Source: Mycolicibacterium iranicum
Lineage (GTDB): Bacteria > Actinomycetota > Actinomycetes > Mycobacteriales > Mycobacteriaceae
Length of the DNA stretch: 64,000 nucleotides
NCBI RefSeq assembly: GCF_014190915.1
Contig: NZ_JACHVU010000002.1
Location: 186,001-250,000, forward strand
Direction: 5' to 3'
Position numbers and translations under genes: made by a program. Shown in pieces: positions 1 through 8,580 of this stretch (the first letter of the stretch is position 1; each line of letters starts with the position of its first letter). Below the pieces are notes generated by a model. The model saw only the letters and a list, made by a program, of their open reading frames with translations. It did not search any database and had not been told where the DNA came from.

Positions 1-2137
1 CCGCCGCAAGGATCGGTCCGTCGGGGAGCAGCTCGATGTCGTCGGCGAGTCCGCACACCCTGGTCCCGGTGAGCCGCTCGGCGTTGATCAACGCCAGCGA
101 CCCGGCGCTGCGGCGCAGCGGCGCCGCTGCGAACGTGCCCGCGAGCACGCACAGCGAGATGCCGACCGCGACCACGGTGACCACGGCGGGCGACAGCGCG
201 CACACCTGCGCACGTCGGAAGCGCCGGGCGGGGAGCACCGTGAGCCCGCCCGCGGCGAGGACGCCGGCCCACAGGAGCGGGCTGTCCAGCGGCACCCCGG
301 CCGGGCGGATCGGTCCGGTTGCCCACGGCAGGTCGTAGACCGCGGGCAGCCACCACGCGTTCGGGCCGGCGAAAGCCAGCGCGGCCGTGGCGGCGAGCAG
401 CGCCGAGCCGGCCACACCCACCATCGCGACGCGGCGGTCGGGGGCCCGCGCGCGCCGCACCAGCAGCACGACGGACAGGGTCGAGAACGACGTGAAGACC
501 CCGGCCAGGGCTCCGAGGTGATACGACCATTTCGACGGGCCCGCGGCGAGCAGAAGCAGAGCGACGACCACGACGGCGCCCATCCGCAGGGCGGCCAGGC
601 CGATCCGGTCCCGGTCGGCCCGGCGCAACGTCAACGCGCCGACGATCGGCAGCAGCGCGACGCCGATCAGCACCGGCAGGCGCTTGGCGAAGCTGCCCTG
701 CTGGTCGGGCTGCAGCAGGTGCTCGTAGCGCGTGGGTTCCTCGTACCACGGCAACGCCGGCCCGAAGGTGGTGTGCCAGTCGGTCGCGGTGACGAGAGAA
801 TCCCAGGTCTGGTCTCCGAAGATGACGGTAAGCCCAACGGCGCCAACACAACTCACCAGGGCGGCGGTCACCGCGCCGCTGCCCGTCCGGCGCGCCGCGC
901 GGATCAGCCGCGGCGCCAGGACGATCATCGGGGCGACGACGAGCACGCCGTTGGGACTGACAGGGACGGTCAGGGCGGCAACGAGTGCCAGCAACCCGAG
1001 GTCGGCACCGTCGCGGGCACGCCACGCCAGCGCCAGGCTCGCGGCCACGCCGAGCGCGACGTAGGACTCCGGTCGCGTGCCGAGATTGAACGGCAGCCAC
1101 GCGGCGAGGAAGAACGCCGCGGCGACGGTGCGCACCCGCGCGGTCGTCGCCACGCCGGGAAGGGCGCCCCCCAGCACGCCGCGGCTCACGACGAACCAGG
1201 TCGCCAGTGCAGCCAGGGTGCCGGGCAGCCGCAGCCACAGCGGGGCGATGCTGAGCTGCGTCAGCGGTGCGAGCAACTGCTGGCTGAAAGCGAACGGCAC
1301 CTCGGCGGCATCCCACCACCGGTAGTAGTTGCCCGGGTTCCCCGTCGCGGCGACGTTGCGCGCGATCATCGTGGCCCAGCCGTCGTCGACCGCCAGGGGT
1401 CCGATCACGGCCCAGCCGGCGAGCGTCGCCGCGACCGCGACGTCGATCCACCACGCCCGCCGCCAACGCCAACGCCAACGCCAGGGCCGGGCTCGGCGGA
1501 CCGGCGGTGCGCGGCCGCGGAACAGGAGCAGGAGCGCTACGCCGGCCGCGAACAGTTGGATCACCACGAGGGCGCCCTTGAGCACCGTCGGGGTCGTCGC
1601 GAACGGACCCGAGACGACGACCGTGGCCGAAAGTCCCGACGTCTGGCCTGCGCCGAGGTCGGTGTGGAAGCCGGCGACCCGGGGTGCGGGCGCGCCGGCC
1701 CACAGCGTGACCCGCCCGTCGGCTTCGAGGATCGTCACCCCGTCGGTCGCCGAGTCGACACGCACCTGGCAGTCTCGCGGCGCGGCCGGGATGTCCAGCT
1801 GTTCCTCGCGGTCACCGAGGCGCAGTCGCACCTGCCCTCGCGACGCGGTGATCGTGAGGCCGGTGTCCTGCGGCGCGGTGGCGAACAGCGTCGTCGGTGC
1901 GGGCCGGGTGGCGCCGGCCCTCAGGACCGAACAGGGGATCGACACCGTCAGCGCGGCCGGGATGTCCGGGGCCAGGAGGGTGGTGCTCGACGTCGCGGGA
2001 CGCCCCGGTGCGGGCCACGTCAGCGTCGTGGTCTCGGTGAGCACCGGCGCGAACGGCAGCGCCAACGCCGTCAACACACCCGTGAGACCGACGAGGAGGG
2101 CGATCCAGGTGTGGCGTCGTGACGTGGCGGTACGCAT
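1..2137 (-). CDS. Emb-family arabinosyltransferase, partial (C-terminus beyond the left edge)
   Basis: The frame opens at ATG 2137 and leaves the window at base 1, showing about 712 codons; Emb proteins are usually near 1,070-1,100 residues, so the C-terminal carbohydrate-binding part is missing. Visible are an N-terminal membrane helix (about residues 11-30), an extracytoplasmic stretch, then many hydrophobic helices. A membrane-boundary Asp-Asp-Gly near residue 250 is followed by TGNPGNYYRWWDAAEVPF, and later by RPESYVALG and LPWYEEPTRYEHLLQ, all characteristic of EmbA/B/C. The family adds arabinofuranose from decaprenyl-phosphate arabinose to cell-wall arabinan, acting outside the membrane. 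It does not sit in an embCAB cluster here, so it is probably a paralogue. A short tandem repeat (ACGCCA units, 1461-1483) encodes alternating Trp-Arg residues near 225. Confidence 0.9.
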   Translation of the reverse strand, partial: MRTATSRRHTWIALLVGLTGVLTALALPFAPVLTETTTLTWPAPGRPATSSTTLLAPDIPAALTVSIPCSVLRAGATRPAPTTLFATAPQDTGLTITASRGQVRLRLGDREEQLDIPAAPRDCQVRVDSATDGVTILEADGRVTLWAGAPAPRVAGFHTDLGAGQTSGLSATVVVSGPFATTPTVLKGALVVIQLFAAGVALLLLFRGRAPPVRRARPWRWRWRWRRAWWIDVAVAATLAGWAVIGPLAVDDGWATMIARNVAATGNPGNYYRWWDAAEVPFAFSQQLLAPLTQLSIAPLWLRLPGTLAALATWFVVSRGVLGGALPGVATTARVRTVAAAFFLAAWLPFNLGTRPESYVALGVAASLALAWRARDGADLGLLALVAALTVPVSPNGVLVVAPMIVLAPRLIRAARRTGSGAVTAALVSCVGAVGLTVIFGDQTWDSLVTATDWHTTFGPALPWYEEPTRYEHLLQPDQQGSFAKRLPVLIGVALLPIVGALTLRRADRDRIGLAALRMGAVVVVALLLLAAGPSKWSYHLGALAGVFTSFSTLSVVLLVRRARAPDRRVAMVGVAGSALLAATAALAFAGPNAWWLPAVYDLPWATGPIRPAGVPLDSPLLWAGVLAAGGLTVLPARRFRRAQVCALSPAVVTVVAVGISLCVLAGTFAAAPLRRSAGSLALINAERLTGTRVCGLADDIELLPDGPILAA
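1461..1483. repeat. Short tandem repeat inside the arabinosyltransferase gene
   Basis: Nearly four copies of the hexamer ACGCCA (TGGCGT on the coding strand). They encode alternating Trp and Arg residues at the boundary between the extracytoplasmic domain and the next membrane helix. A six-base unit keeps the frame, so copy-number change would only alter the length of the Trp-Arg stretch. Confidence 0.8.
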
Positions 2138-2267
2138 AGGGTCGCCCGCCAGCGTGCCCACAGCACACGCCGCGTGGGGCTTGGCCTCGCAGGACGTCAC
2201 CGCACCGTCACCGGCGGCCGAGGGCCGGGATGCACCACAATGGGGGGATGCGCACGGAAGCGATCGA

Positions 2268-3044
2268 GTGTTAGGCGTCATCGGCGGCAGCGGCTTCTAT
2301 TCGTTCTTCGGCCCGGACGCCCGGTCGGTCGAGATCGACACGCCGTACGGAAGGCCCAGTGCGCCGATCACCGTCGGCACGGTCGGTGAGCACGAGGTCG
2401 CGTTCCTTCCTCGGCATGGTATCGACCACGAATTCTCTCCGCATACGGTGCCCTACCGCGCCAACATGTGGGCGCTGCGGGTGCTCGGGGTCCGGCGCAT
2501 CTTCGGTCCGTGCGCGGTCGGCAGCCTCGACCCGGAACTGGGGCCCGGCTCCACAGTGGTGCCCGACCAGCTCGTCGACCGCACGACCGGACGTGCCGAC
2601 ACGTATTTCGATTCGGGCGGCATCCACGTCGGGTTCGCCGACCCGTACTGCCCGTCGCTGCGTGCCGCCGCGACGGCGCGTCCCGGCGTGATCGACGGCG
2701 GCGCGATGGTGGTGATCCAGGGCCCACGGTTCTCGACGCGGGCCGAGAGCAAGTGGTTCGCCGCGCAGGGCTTCCGGCTGGTGAACATGACCGGCTACCC
2801 CGAGTCCGTTCTGGCTCGGGAACTGGAGATGTGTTACGCCGCAATCGCTCTGGTGACCGATGTGGACGCTGGCGTCGAGTCGGGTCAGGGCGTCAAAGCG
2901 GTGGACGTGTTCGCCGAGTTCCAGCGGAACCTGGTGCCGTTCAAGCAGTTGGTGCACGACGCGATCGAGAACACCGACACCGAACGCACCTGCACGCACT
3001 GCCTGCCCCATGAGGGCGTCCAACTGCCGTTCGATCTGCCGTGA
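2268..3044 (+). CDS. mtnP: 5'-methylthioadenosine phosphorylase
   Basis: 258 residues, cytoplasmic. The family splits methylthioadenosine with phosphate into adenine and methylthioribose-1-phosphate in methionine salvage. The N-terminus MLGVIGGSGFYSF is the phosphate-loop signature of the MTAP/PNP family. Further motifs are RHG near 46, GPCAVGSLDPEL, GPRFSTRAES near 152 and NMTGYPE near 174, which contacts the nucleoside. GTG 2268 is chosen because GGVIGG-type starts are conserved and GGAAG lies about ten bases upstream; an earlier ATG at 2248 opens an eight-codon frame only. The next gene overlaps by four bases (GTGA), so the two are translationally coupled. The order with the epimerase matches Rv0535-Rv0536. 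Confidence 0.93.
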   Translation: MLGVIGGSGFYSFFGPDARSVEIDTPYGRPSAPITVGTVGEHEVAFLPRHGIDHEFSPHTVPYRANMWALRVLGVRRIFGPCAVGSLDPELGPGSTVVPDQLVDRTTGRADTYFDSGGIHVGFADPYCPSLRAAATARPGVIDGGAMVVIQGPRFSTRAESKWFAAQGFRLVNMTGYPESVLARELEMCYAAIALVTDVDAGVESGQGVKAVDVFAEFQRNLVPFKQLVHDAIENTDTERTCTHCLPHEGVQLPFDLP

Positions 3045-4087
3045 GGGTATTGCTCACCGGCGCAGCCGGTTTCATCGGTTCCCGGATCAACGCGCAGCTG
3101 ACCGACGCAGGGCACGACGTCGTCGCCGTCGACGCGATGCTGTCGGACGCACACGGCGAGAACGCCGAGTTGCCCGACGGTGTGCGCCGGCTCGACGTCC
3201 GCGACGCCGCGCAGGTGGCCGACGCACTCGAGGGTGTCGACGTCGTCTGTCATCAGGCGGCCGTGGTCGGCGCCGGCGTGAACGCCGCCGACGCGCCGAA
3301 ATACGGCTCGCACAACGACTTCGGCACCGCGGTGCTGCTGGCCGAGATGTTCGCCGCGGGCTGCCGGCGCGTGGTGCTGGCCTCCTCGATGGTGGTCTAC
3401 GGGCAGGGGCGTTACGTGTGCCCTCAGCACGGAGACGTCGATCCGGTGCCGCGCACCCGGGAGGACCTCGACAGCGGCGTGTTCGACCACCGCTGCCCAC
3501 GCGGGGACGAGTCGGTCGACTGGGCGCTCGTCGGGGAGGATGCGCCTCTGCGACCGCGCAGCCTGTACGCCGCCAGCAAGGTCGCCCAGGAGCATTACGC
3601 GCTGGCGTGGGCGGAGTCGACCGGTGGTTCGGTCGTCGCGCTGCGCTATCACAACGTCTACGGCCCCGGAATGCCGCGCGACACACCGTATTCCGGCGTG
3701 GCCGCGATCTTCCGCTCTTCTCTGGAGAAGGGGCAGGCGCCGAAGGTGTACGAGGACGGGGGCCAGATGCGCGACTTCGTCCACGTCGACGACATCGCCG
3801 CGGCCAACGTCGCGTCCGTCGAGGCGGGGCTCGCGGGCTTCGACGCGTTCAACGTGTGCTCGGGGAGGCCGGTGTCGATCCGCGACGTCGCGGGCGTGCT
3901 GTGTGAGACCCGCGGCGACGTCACCCCGGAGGTCACCGGGCAGTACCGCAGCGGCGATGTCCGCCACATCGTCGCCGACCCCGCCCGTGCGGCCGAGGTG
4001 CTGGGGTTCCGTGCCGCCGTCGATCCCGCCGACGGGTTGCGCGAATTCGCGACGGCACCGCTGCGCGGGGTTGCCCCCACTTCTTGA
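3041..4087 (+). CDS. NAD-dependent epimerase/dehydratase (GalE3-like)
   Basis: 348 residues, extended short-chain dehydrogenase fold. The N-terminal Rossmann motif is GAAGFIGS (residues 7-14) and the catalytic pair is YAASK near 177, preceded by ASSMVVYG. The family epimerises or dehydrates nucleotide sugars using bound NAD; the exact sugar cannot be read from the sequence. The start GTG overlaps the mtnP stop by four bases. Position and length (346 residues in M. tuberculosis) match Rv0536, annotated there as GalE3. The region around 130-165 contains two Cys-containing segments (YVCPQHGD and DHRCPRGDE), which is unusual for a plain GalE. Confidence 0.85.
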   Translation: MRVLLTGAAGFIGSRINAQLTDAGHDVVAVDAMLSDAHGENAELPDGVRRLDVRDAAQVADALEGVDVVCHQAAVVGAGVNAADAPKYGSHNDFGTAVLLAEMFAAGCRRVVLASSMVVYGQGRYVCPQHGDVDPVPRTREDLDSGVFDHRCPRGDESVDWALVGEDAPLRPRSLYAASKVAQEHYALAWAESTGGSVVALRYHNVYGPGMPRDTPYSGVAAIFRSSLEKGQAPKVYEDGGQMRDFVHVDDIAAANVASVEAGLAGFDAFNVCSGRPVSIRDVAGVLCETRGDVTPEVTGQYRSGDVRHIVADPARAAEVLGFRAAVDPADGLREFATAPLRGVAPTS

Positions 4088-4097
4088 CACCCGTCAA
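4084..4097. promoter_or_regulatory. Inverted repeat (candidate operator) upstream of the nitronate monooxygenase gene
   Basis: TTGAC-ACCC-GTCAA is a perfect 5-bp inverted repeat starting just before the epimerase stop codon. Five bases downstream is TACTGT, which ends five bases before ATG 4113 and fits a leaderless -10 box. The repeat would therefore sit in the -35 region. The bound regulator is unknown. Confidence 0.45.
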
Positions 4098-4112
4098 GTC
4101 ATACTGTGGGGC

Positions 4113-5243
4113 ATGACGTCCACAGCGCTGTGTGAACAGTTCGGCATCGATTTTCCGCTTTTCGCGTTCAGCCACTGCCGCGATGTGGTCGCCGCGGTGA
4201 CCAACGCCGGTGGTTTCGGCGTGCTCGGCGCGACGGCGTACAGCCCGTCGCAGCTCGACCAGGAACTGGCCTGGATCGACGAGGCCGTCGGTGGCAAGCC
4301 CTACGGCGTCGACCTGATCGTGCCCGCCAAGTTCGAGGGCAAGGGCGAGAAGCTCACCAGCTCCGATCTGGCCGAACGCATTCCGCAGGCGTACCGCGAG
4401 CTGGTCGACGACCTGCTGCGCGCTCACGACATCGAACCCGAGCCCAACCGTCGGCTCGGCGGTTCCTCGCTGTCGGGCAACACCGGCCGCGAGCTGCTCG
4501 ACGTCGCGCTGACGCACCCGGTCAAGCTGATCGCCAATGCCCTCGGCGTGCCGCCGGACTACATGATCGAAGCCGGCAAGGAGCGCGGCATTCCGGTCGC
4601 GGCGCTGGTCGGCGCGAAGGAACACGCGGTCAAGCAGGCCGCCGCGGGCGTGGACCTGATCGTCGCGCAGGGCACCGAGGCCGGTGGGCACTGCGGCGAG
4701 GTGAGCACGCTGGTCGTGGTGCCGGAGGTGCTCGAAGCCTTGGCCGATGTCGGGAGCTCCATCCCCGTCTTGGCCGCAGGCGGCATCGTCACGGGACGCC
4801 AGATGGCCGGCATGGTCGCGATGGGCGCGGCGGGGGCGTGGACGGGCTCGGTGTGGCTGACCACCGAGGAGGCCGAGACGGCACCGCACACGGTCGCCAA
4901 GATGCTGGCCGCGTCCTCGCGGGACACCGTGCGCTCGGCGGGCCGTACCGGCAAGCCGTCGCGACAGCTGGTGTCGGACTGGACGAAGGCGTGGGCGCCG
5001 GCCAAAGACGGCCACCAGCCGCTGGGCCTGCCGCTGCAGTCGATGCTGTGCGAGCCGGTGATCCGACGCATCGACGTGCTCGCCTCGCAGGGCCACGAGG
5101 GCGCCCAGGCGCTCGCCACCTATTTCGTCGGGCAGGGCGTCGGCCTGATGAACAAGGTGAAGCCGGCCCGCGAGGTCGTCCGCGACTTCATCGAGGACTA
5201 CCTCGCCGCAGCAGACCGCCTCAGCAGCTCACTCCCCGGCTGA
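4113..5243 (+). CDS. Nitronate monooxygenase (2-nitropropane dioxygenase-like)
   Basis: 376 residues, FMN-dependent TIM-barrel family that oxidises alkyl nitronates to carbonyl compounds and nitrite. Seen are the N-terminal FGIDFPLFAFSHCRDVVAAV, the glycine-rich GTEAGGHCGE near 187 where FMN and the active-site His lie, and VLAAGGIVTGRQMAGMVAMGA near 230-250, the phosphate-binding end of the barrel (quoted in part). The C-terminal 100 residues are an extra extension typical of the longer mycobacterial group. There is no Shine-Dalgarno sequence; TACTGT five bases before ATG suggests a leaderless message. It could also be an enoyl-type flavin oxidoreductase, as substrates in this family vary. 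Confidence 0.85.
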   Translation: MTSTALCEQFGIDFPLFAFSHCRDVVAAVTNAGGFGVLGATAYSPSQLDQELAWIDEAVGGKPYGVDLIVPAKFEGKGEKLTSSDLAERIPQAYRELVDDLLRAHDIEPEPNRRLGGSSLSGNTGRELLDVALTHPVKLIANALGVPPDYMIEAGKERGIPVAALVGAKEHAVKQAAAGVDLIVAQGTEAGGHCGEVSTLVVVPEVLEALADVGSSIPVLAAGGIVTGRQMAGMVAMGAAGAWTGSVWLTTEEAETAPHTVAKMLAASSRDTVRSAGRTGKPSRQLVSDWTKAWAPAKDGHQPLGLPLQSMLCEPVIRRIDVLASQGHEGAQALATYFVGQGVGLMNKVKPAREVVRDFIEDYLAAADRLSSSLPG

Positions 5244-5294
5244 CACCCCACCGCCCCTCTGCGCCGCCCCGCCCCTCTGCGCCCCGCGCCTATG

Positions 5295-5358
5295 CGCCGA
5301 ACTGAGGTTCCCGGCTGTGAAATCGCGCCGATCAACGACCGGGAACCTCAGTTCGGCG
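5295..5358. repeat. 20-bp perfect inverted repeat between convergent genes
   Basis: CGCCGAACTGAGGTTCCCGG (5295-5314) is repeated exactly inverted at 5339-5358 around a 24-base loop. It lies between the stop of the monooxygenase gene and the stop of the convergent histidine kinase gene. The RNA hairpin would be very stable on either strand, so a bidirectional terminator is the simplest role. There is no U-tract, which is common for mycobacterial terminators. Confidence 0.8.
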
Positions 5359-5436
5359 AACTCGGTGAGGTGTCGGCGGCGTGCCAGACGGCCTAGGCGT
5401 GCTGGGGCCTAGGCCAGAGGGTCTAGCCGAGATGGC

Positions 5437-6462
5437 CTAGTCGAGAGCCAGGGGCAGGCGCACCTCGAAGCGTGCGCCCGTCGGCAGGTTGTGCGCCGAG
5501 AGCGTGCCGCGATGGGCCTGCACCAGCCCGGCGGCGATCGCCAGCCCCAGACCCGAGCCGCTCGGCAGCGAGGAGTCCGACCGCGGAACCCTGCTGTTGG
5601 ACCCTCGGTAGGCCACGTCGAACACCCGTGGCAGATCCGCTTCGTCGATGCCCACCCCGGTGTCGTCGACACGGGCCCACGCGCTGTTCTCGTCGGCCCC
5701 GAGCGCCAGCTCCACGCTGCCGCCCGACGGCGTGTGCGCGATCGCATTAGCCACGAGATTGGACAGCACCCGCACCAGCGCGCGGTCGCTGCCGACGACG
5801 CGTACCGGCTCGGCGGGCAGGTTCGCCTCCAGCCGCACCCCGGCCCGCTCGGCCGCGATCCGGTGCGCGGCCAGCACGTCGTCGACGACCTCGTCGAGCG
5901 CGACCTTGTCGAAGGACGGCGTCAGCGCGCCCGCATTGATCTTCGACATCTCGAACAGGTCGTCGACCATCTCCGAGAGCCGGATCGATTCGTTCTCGAT
6001 GTGCTTGGCATGCACCCGGACTTCTTCTTCGGGCACCACGCCGTCGGCGATCGCCTCGGAGACCGCGCGGATGCCGGCCAGCGGCGTGCGCAGGTCGTGG
6101 CTGACGAACGCGACCAGCCGGCGCCGCGACTGCTCCGCGGCGCGTTCGGAGTCGCGGATCTCGGCCTCCCAGACCGTCCGCCTCGCCTGGTAGCGGCCTA
6201 GCATCACGGCCGCCGGGATCGTCACGACCGACACGATCACCAGCACCACGGTGGTCTTCTCGAAGGTTTGAGTGATCATGAACCCGCTCGCGCCGAGCAC
6301 CCCGGCCAGCGTCGCCAGCACCGGGATCAGCACCAGCGCCACCATGCTCACCGCCAGCGACCACGTCCTCGCCAGACGGACCACGGCGGCGCCGGCCAGC
6401 ACCACCGGCATCGAACATGCCAGGGCCCAGCCGACGATCTCCCAGAAGTCAGTGGTCGGCAT
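5437..6462 (-). CDS. Sensor histidine kinase
   Basis: 341 residues, partner of the response regulator directly upstream. Two or more N-terminal membrane helices (roughly residues 8-75) lead without a clear extracytoplasmic domain or HAMP into a coiled segment. The H-box FVSHDLRTPLAG has the phospho-accepting His near residue 121. The ATP-binding domain shows the N box NLVANAIAHTP, G1 box DDTGVGID and G2 box GSGLGLAI. ATG 6462 is chosen because it overlaps the regulator stop by 14 bases and starts MPTTDFWEIVGWAL just before the first helix. The short sensor region suggests that the signal is sensed within the membrane or by a partner protein. Confidence 0.88.
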   Translation of the reverse strand: MPTTDFWEIVGWALACSMPVVLAGAAVVRLARTWSLAVSMVALVLIPVLATLAGVLGASGFMITQTFEKTTVVLVIVSVVTIPAAVMLGRYQARRTVWEAEIRDSERAAEQSRRRLVAFVSHDLRTPLAGIRAVSEAIADGVVPEEEVRVHAKHIENESIRLSEMVDDLFEMSKINAGALTPSFDKVALDEVVDDVLAAHRIAAERAGVRLEANLPAEPVRVVGSDRALVRVLSNLVANAIAHTPSGGSVELALGADENSAWARVDDTGVGIDEADLPRVFDVAYRGSNSRVPRSDSSLPSGSGLGLAIAAGLVQAHRGTLSAHNLPTGARFEVRLPLALD

Positions 6463-7150
6463 CCGGCCGTCCGGACCCCTCCGCGGACCACATGTAGCCG
6501 CGCCCCCATACGGTCTGCACCCGGTGCCGGTCACCCAGCTTCGAGCGCAGCCGCTTGACGTGCACGGTGACCGTCGACAGGTCACCGAAGTCCCAGTGCC
6601 ACACCTGCTTGAGCAGGTCCTCGCGCGTGAAGACGGTGTCGGCGTGGGTGAGGAAGAACAGCAGCAAGTCGAACTCGCGGTTGGTGAGGCTCACGGGCCG
6701 GCCGCCGACGGTCACCGACCGCGAGGCCGTGGTCACCGTGAGGTCGCCGCACTTGAGGTCCATGGGCAGCACGCCGGTCGCGGCGGGGGAGCGGCGCAGC
6801 ACCGAACGCACCCGCAGGGCCAGCTCGCGCGGGCTGAACGGCTTGGTCAGGTAGTCGTCGGCGCCCGCCTCGAGCCCGGCGATGCGGTCGTCCTCTTCGC
6901 CGAGCGCCGTCAGCAGGATCACGGGCACCGAGTAGTCACCGCCCTGACGCAGGCTGCGGCACAACGCCATTCCGTCGGGGCCGGGCATCATCACGTCGAG
7001 GACCGCGACGTCGATGCGCTGCGATCCGAGCAGGCGCAGGGCTTCGGTGCCGTCGTGCGCGGTGGACACGTCGAGCCCGTCACGCTCCAGGTAGCGGCGC
7101 ACGACGTCGCGTACGACGTCGTCGTCATCGGCGATGAGGACTCGGGTCAT
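6449..7150 (-). CDS. OmpR-family response regulator
   Basis: 233 residues. The receiver domain has the acidic cluster ADDDD (residues 7-11), phospho-acceptor Asp52 in LDVMMPGPDG, and DYLTKPF with the conserved Lys. The C-terminal winged helix contains LTNREFDLLLFF and VTVHVKRLRSKLGD, typical of OmpR/PhoB DNA-binding domains. ATG 7150 is preferred over GTG 7153 because TAACCT (7158-7163, minus strand) ends seven bases before it, fitting a leaderless transcript. It is co-transcribed with the kinase through a 14-base overlap and divergent from the glycosyltransferase operon, which is therefore a possible target. Confidence 0.9.
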   Translation of the reverse strand: MTRVLIADDDDVVRDVVRRYLERDGLDVSTAHDGTEALRLLGSQRIDVAVLDVMMPGPDGMALCRSLRQGGDYSVPVILLTALGEEDDRIAGLEAGADDYLTKPFSPRELALRVRSVLRRSPAATGVLPMDLKCGDLTVTTASRSVTVGGRPVSLTNREFDLLLFFLTHADTVFTREDLLKQVWHWDFGDLSTVTVHVKRLRSKLGDRHRVQTVWGRGYMWSAEGSGRPDADH

Positions 7151-7252
7151 CACACCGAGGTTAGCGCGGCAAACCCACTACCAGCGCCGATGTCACGCTT
7201 TCGTCAGGCTTGCCGCTCGCGTGACCTGCGGTTCCCGCCTAGCGTCGTGGGC

Positions 7253-7909
7253 ATGCCCGACTGTCCCGTCACGGTGGTTCTGCCGTGTCTCAACGAGGCC
7301 GAGCCACTGCCGGGGGTGCTCGGACGCCTGCCCGCCGGGTACACCGCACTGGTGGTGGACAACAACAGCACCGACGGCACCGCCGACGTGGCGCGCCGTC
7401 ACGGTGCCGTGGTGGTCCCCGAGAAGACGCCTGGGTACGGCGCCGCGGTACACGCCGGAGTGGTCGCCGCGACGACCGAGATCGTGGCGGTCCTCGACGG
7501 CGACGGATCGCTCGACCCCCAGGAGCTGCCCGCCCTGGTCGAGGACGTCGAGGCGGGCGCCGACATGGCGATCGGGCGGCGCCGTCCGACCCCGGGGCTG
7601 ACGTGGCCGTGGCATGCCCGGCTCGGCACGGCGGCGGTGTGTTGGCGGCTGCGTCAGCGGCACGGCCTGCAGGTGCACGACATCGCCCCGATGCGGGTCG
7701 CACGCCGCGACGCGCTGATCGGTCTGGGGGTGACGGACCGCCGCTCCGGCTACCCGCTCGAACTCCTCGTCCGCGCCGCGGACGCGGGGTGGAAGGTCAC
7801 CGAGCGCGACGTCGCCTACGGACCCCGCACCGGGGGGACGTCGAAGGTCAGCGGCTCGGTCCGCGGCAGTGCGACCGCGGCGTGGGACTTCTGGCGGGCG
7901 ATCACGTGA
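7253..7909 (+). CDS. Family 2 glycosyltransferase (Rv0539-like)
   Basis: 218 residues. The GT-A fold is shown by VTVVLPCLNEAEPLP at the N-terminus, VVDNNSTDGTAD near 40 and the metal-binding DGDGSLDP near 82. There is no C-terminal membrane segment, unlike many dolichol-phosphate sugar synthases. The start is supported by TAGCGT ending seven bases before ATG, the leaderless pattern seen repeatedly in this window. It is the first gene of a five-gene operon in which each gene overlaps the next by 1-4 bases. The order matches Rv0539-Rv0540. Donor and acceptor are unknown. Confidence 0.85.
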   Translation: MPDCPVTVVLPCLNEAEPLPGVLGRLPAGYTALVVDNNSTDGTADVARRHGAVVVPEKTPGYGAAVHAGVVAATTEIVAVLDGDGSLDPQELPALVEDVEAGADMAIGRRRPTPGLTWPWHARLGTAAVCWRLRQRHGLQVHDIAPMRVARRDALIGLGVTDRRSGYPLELLVRAADAGWKVTERDVAYGPRTGGTSKVSGSVRGSATAAWDFWRAIT

Positions 7910-8580
7910 CCGGCGTCTGTCTCCTCGTCGTCGCGAAGGCCCCGGTGGCCGGCCTGGCCAAGACCCGGCTCGCGGCCACCCTCGGGGACGACCGTGCGGC
8001 CGCGATCGCGGCCGCGGCCCTGCTCGACACCCTGGACGCGGTCGAGCGGACGCCGGCTGCCTGCCGCGTGGTGGCGATGACGGGCAACCTCGATGACGCG
8101 CACTCCGCCGACGAGATCCGGTCGCGCCTCGAGGCTTTCGTCGTGCTGCCGCAGCGGGGCGACGACTTCGCCGACCGGCTGGCCAACGCGCACGTCGACG
8201 CTGCCGCGGCGTGCGGCGGTCTGCCGGTCGTGCAGATCGGCATGGACACCCCGCAGGTCAGTCCCGCGCTGCTGAGCCGCTGCGCCGACGCGCTCGACGT
8301 CCACGACGCCGCCCTCGGGATGGCCCACGACGGCGGGTGGTGGGTGCTCGGCGTCCGGGACGCCACCTGGGCCGACTGCCTGCGCGACGTGCCGATGTCG
8401 GTTCCCGACACAGGCTCGCTGACGCTGGATGCTCTGCGCACCAACGGGTTACGGGTCGGACTGGTCGACGAACTCACCGATGTCGACACCGTCGACGACA
8501 TCGACGAGGTCCGGCGGGCCTGCGCGCCGGAGTCCCGGTTCCGTGACGTCACCGCGAGCGTCCGAGTGCAGGAGGCCTGA
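7906..8580 (+). CDS. DUF2064 / TIGR04282-type glycosyltransferase-like protein (Rv0540-like)
   Basis: 224 residues, nucleotidyltransferase/GT-A-like fold. Seen are LLVVAKAPVAGLAKTRLA at the N-terminus, IGMDTPQVSP near 105, where GxDxP is the family signature, and DGGWWVLGV near 140. Members are often named for arsenosugar biosynthesis because of their pairing with a family 2 transferase in cyanobacteria; here no arsenic methyltransferase or radical SAM partner is present, so that name should not be taken literally. GTG overlaps the preceding stop by four bases. The C-terminal LVDELTDVDTVDDIDE is also typical of the family. Confidence 0.8.
   Translation: MTGVCLLVVAKAPVAGLAKTRLAATLGDDRAAAIAAAALLDTLDAVERTPAACRVVAMTGNLDDAHSADEIRSRLEAFVVLPQRGDDFADRLANAHVDAAAACGGLPVVQIGMDTPQVSPALLSRCADALDVHDAALGMAHDGGWWVLGVRDATWADCLRDVPMSVPDTGSLTLDALRTNGLRVGLVDELTDVDTVDDIDEVRRACAPESRFRDVTASVRVQEA

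Noticed and set aside
518..2122. A 534-codon plus-strand frame over the arabinosyltransferase gene
   Set aside because: Its product is Arg/Gln/Gly-rich without domains, and the minus strand encodes conserved Emb motifs.
4084..4107. TTGACA and TACTGT as the -35 and -10 of one promoter
   Set aside because: They are only 12 bases apart, too close; the TTGACA is better explained as half of an inverted repeat.
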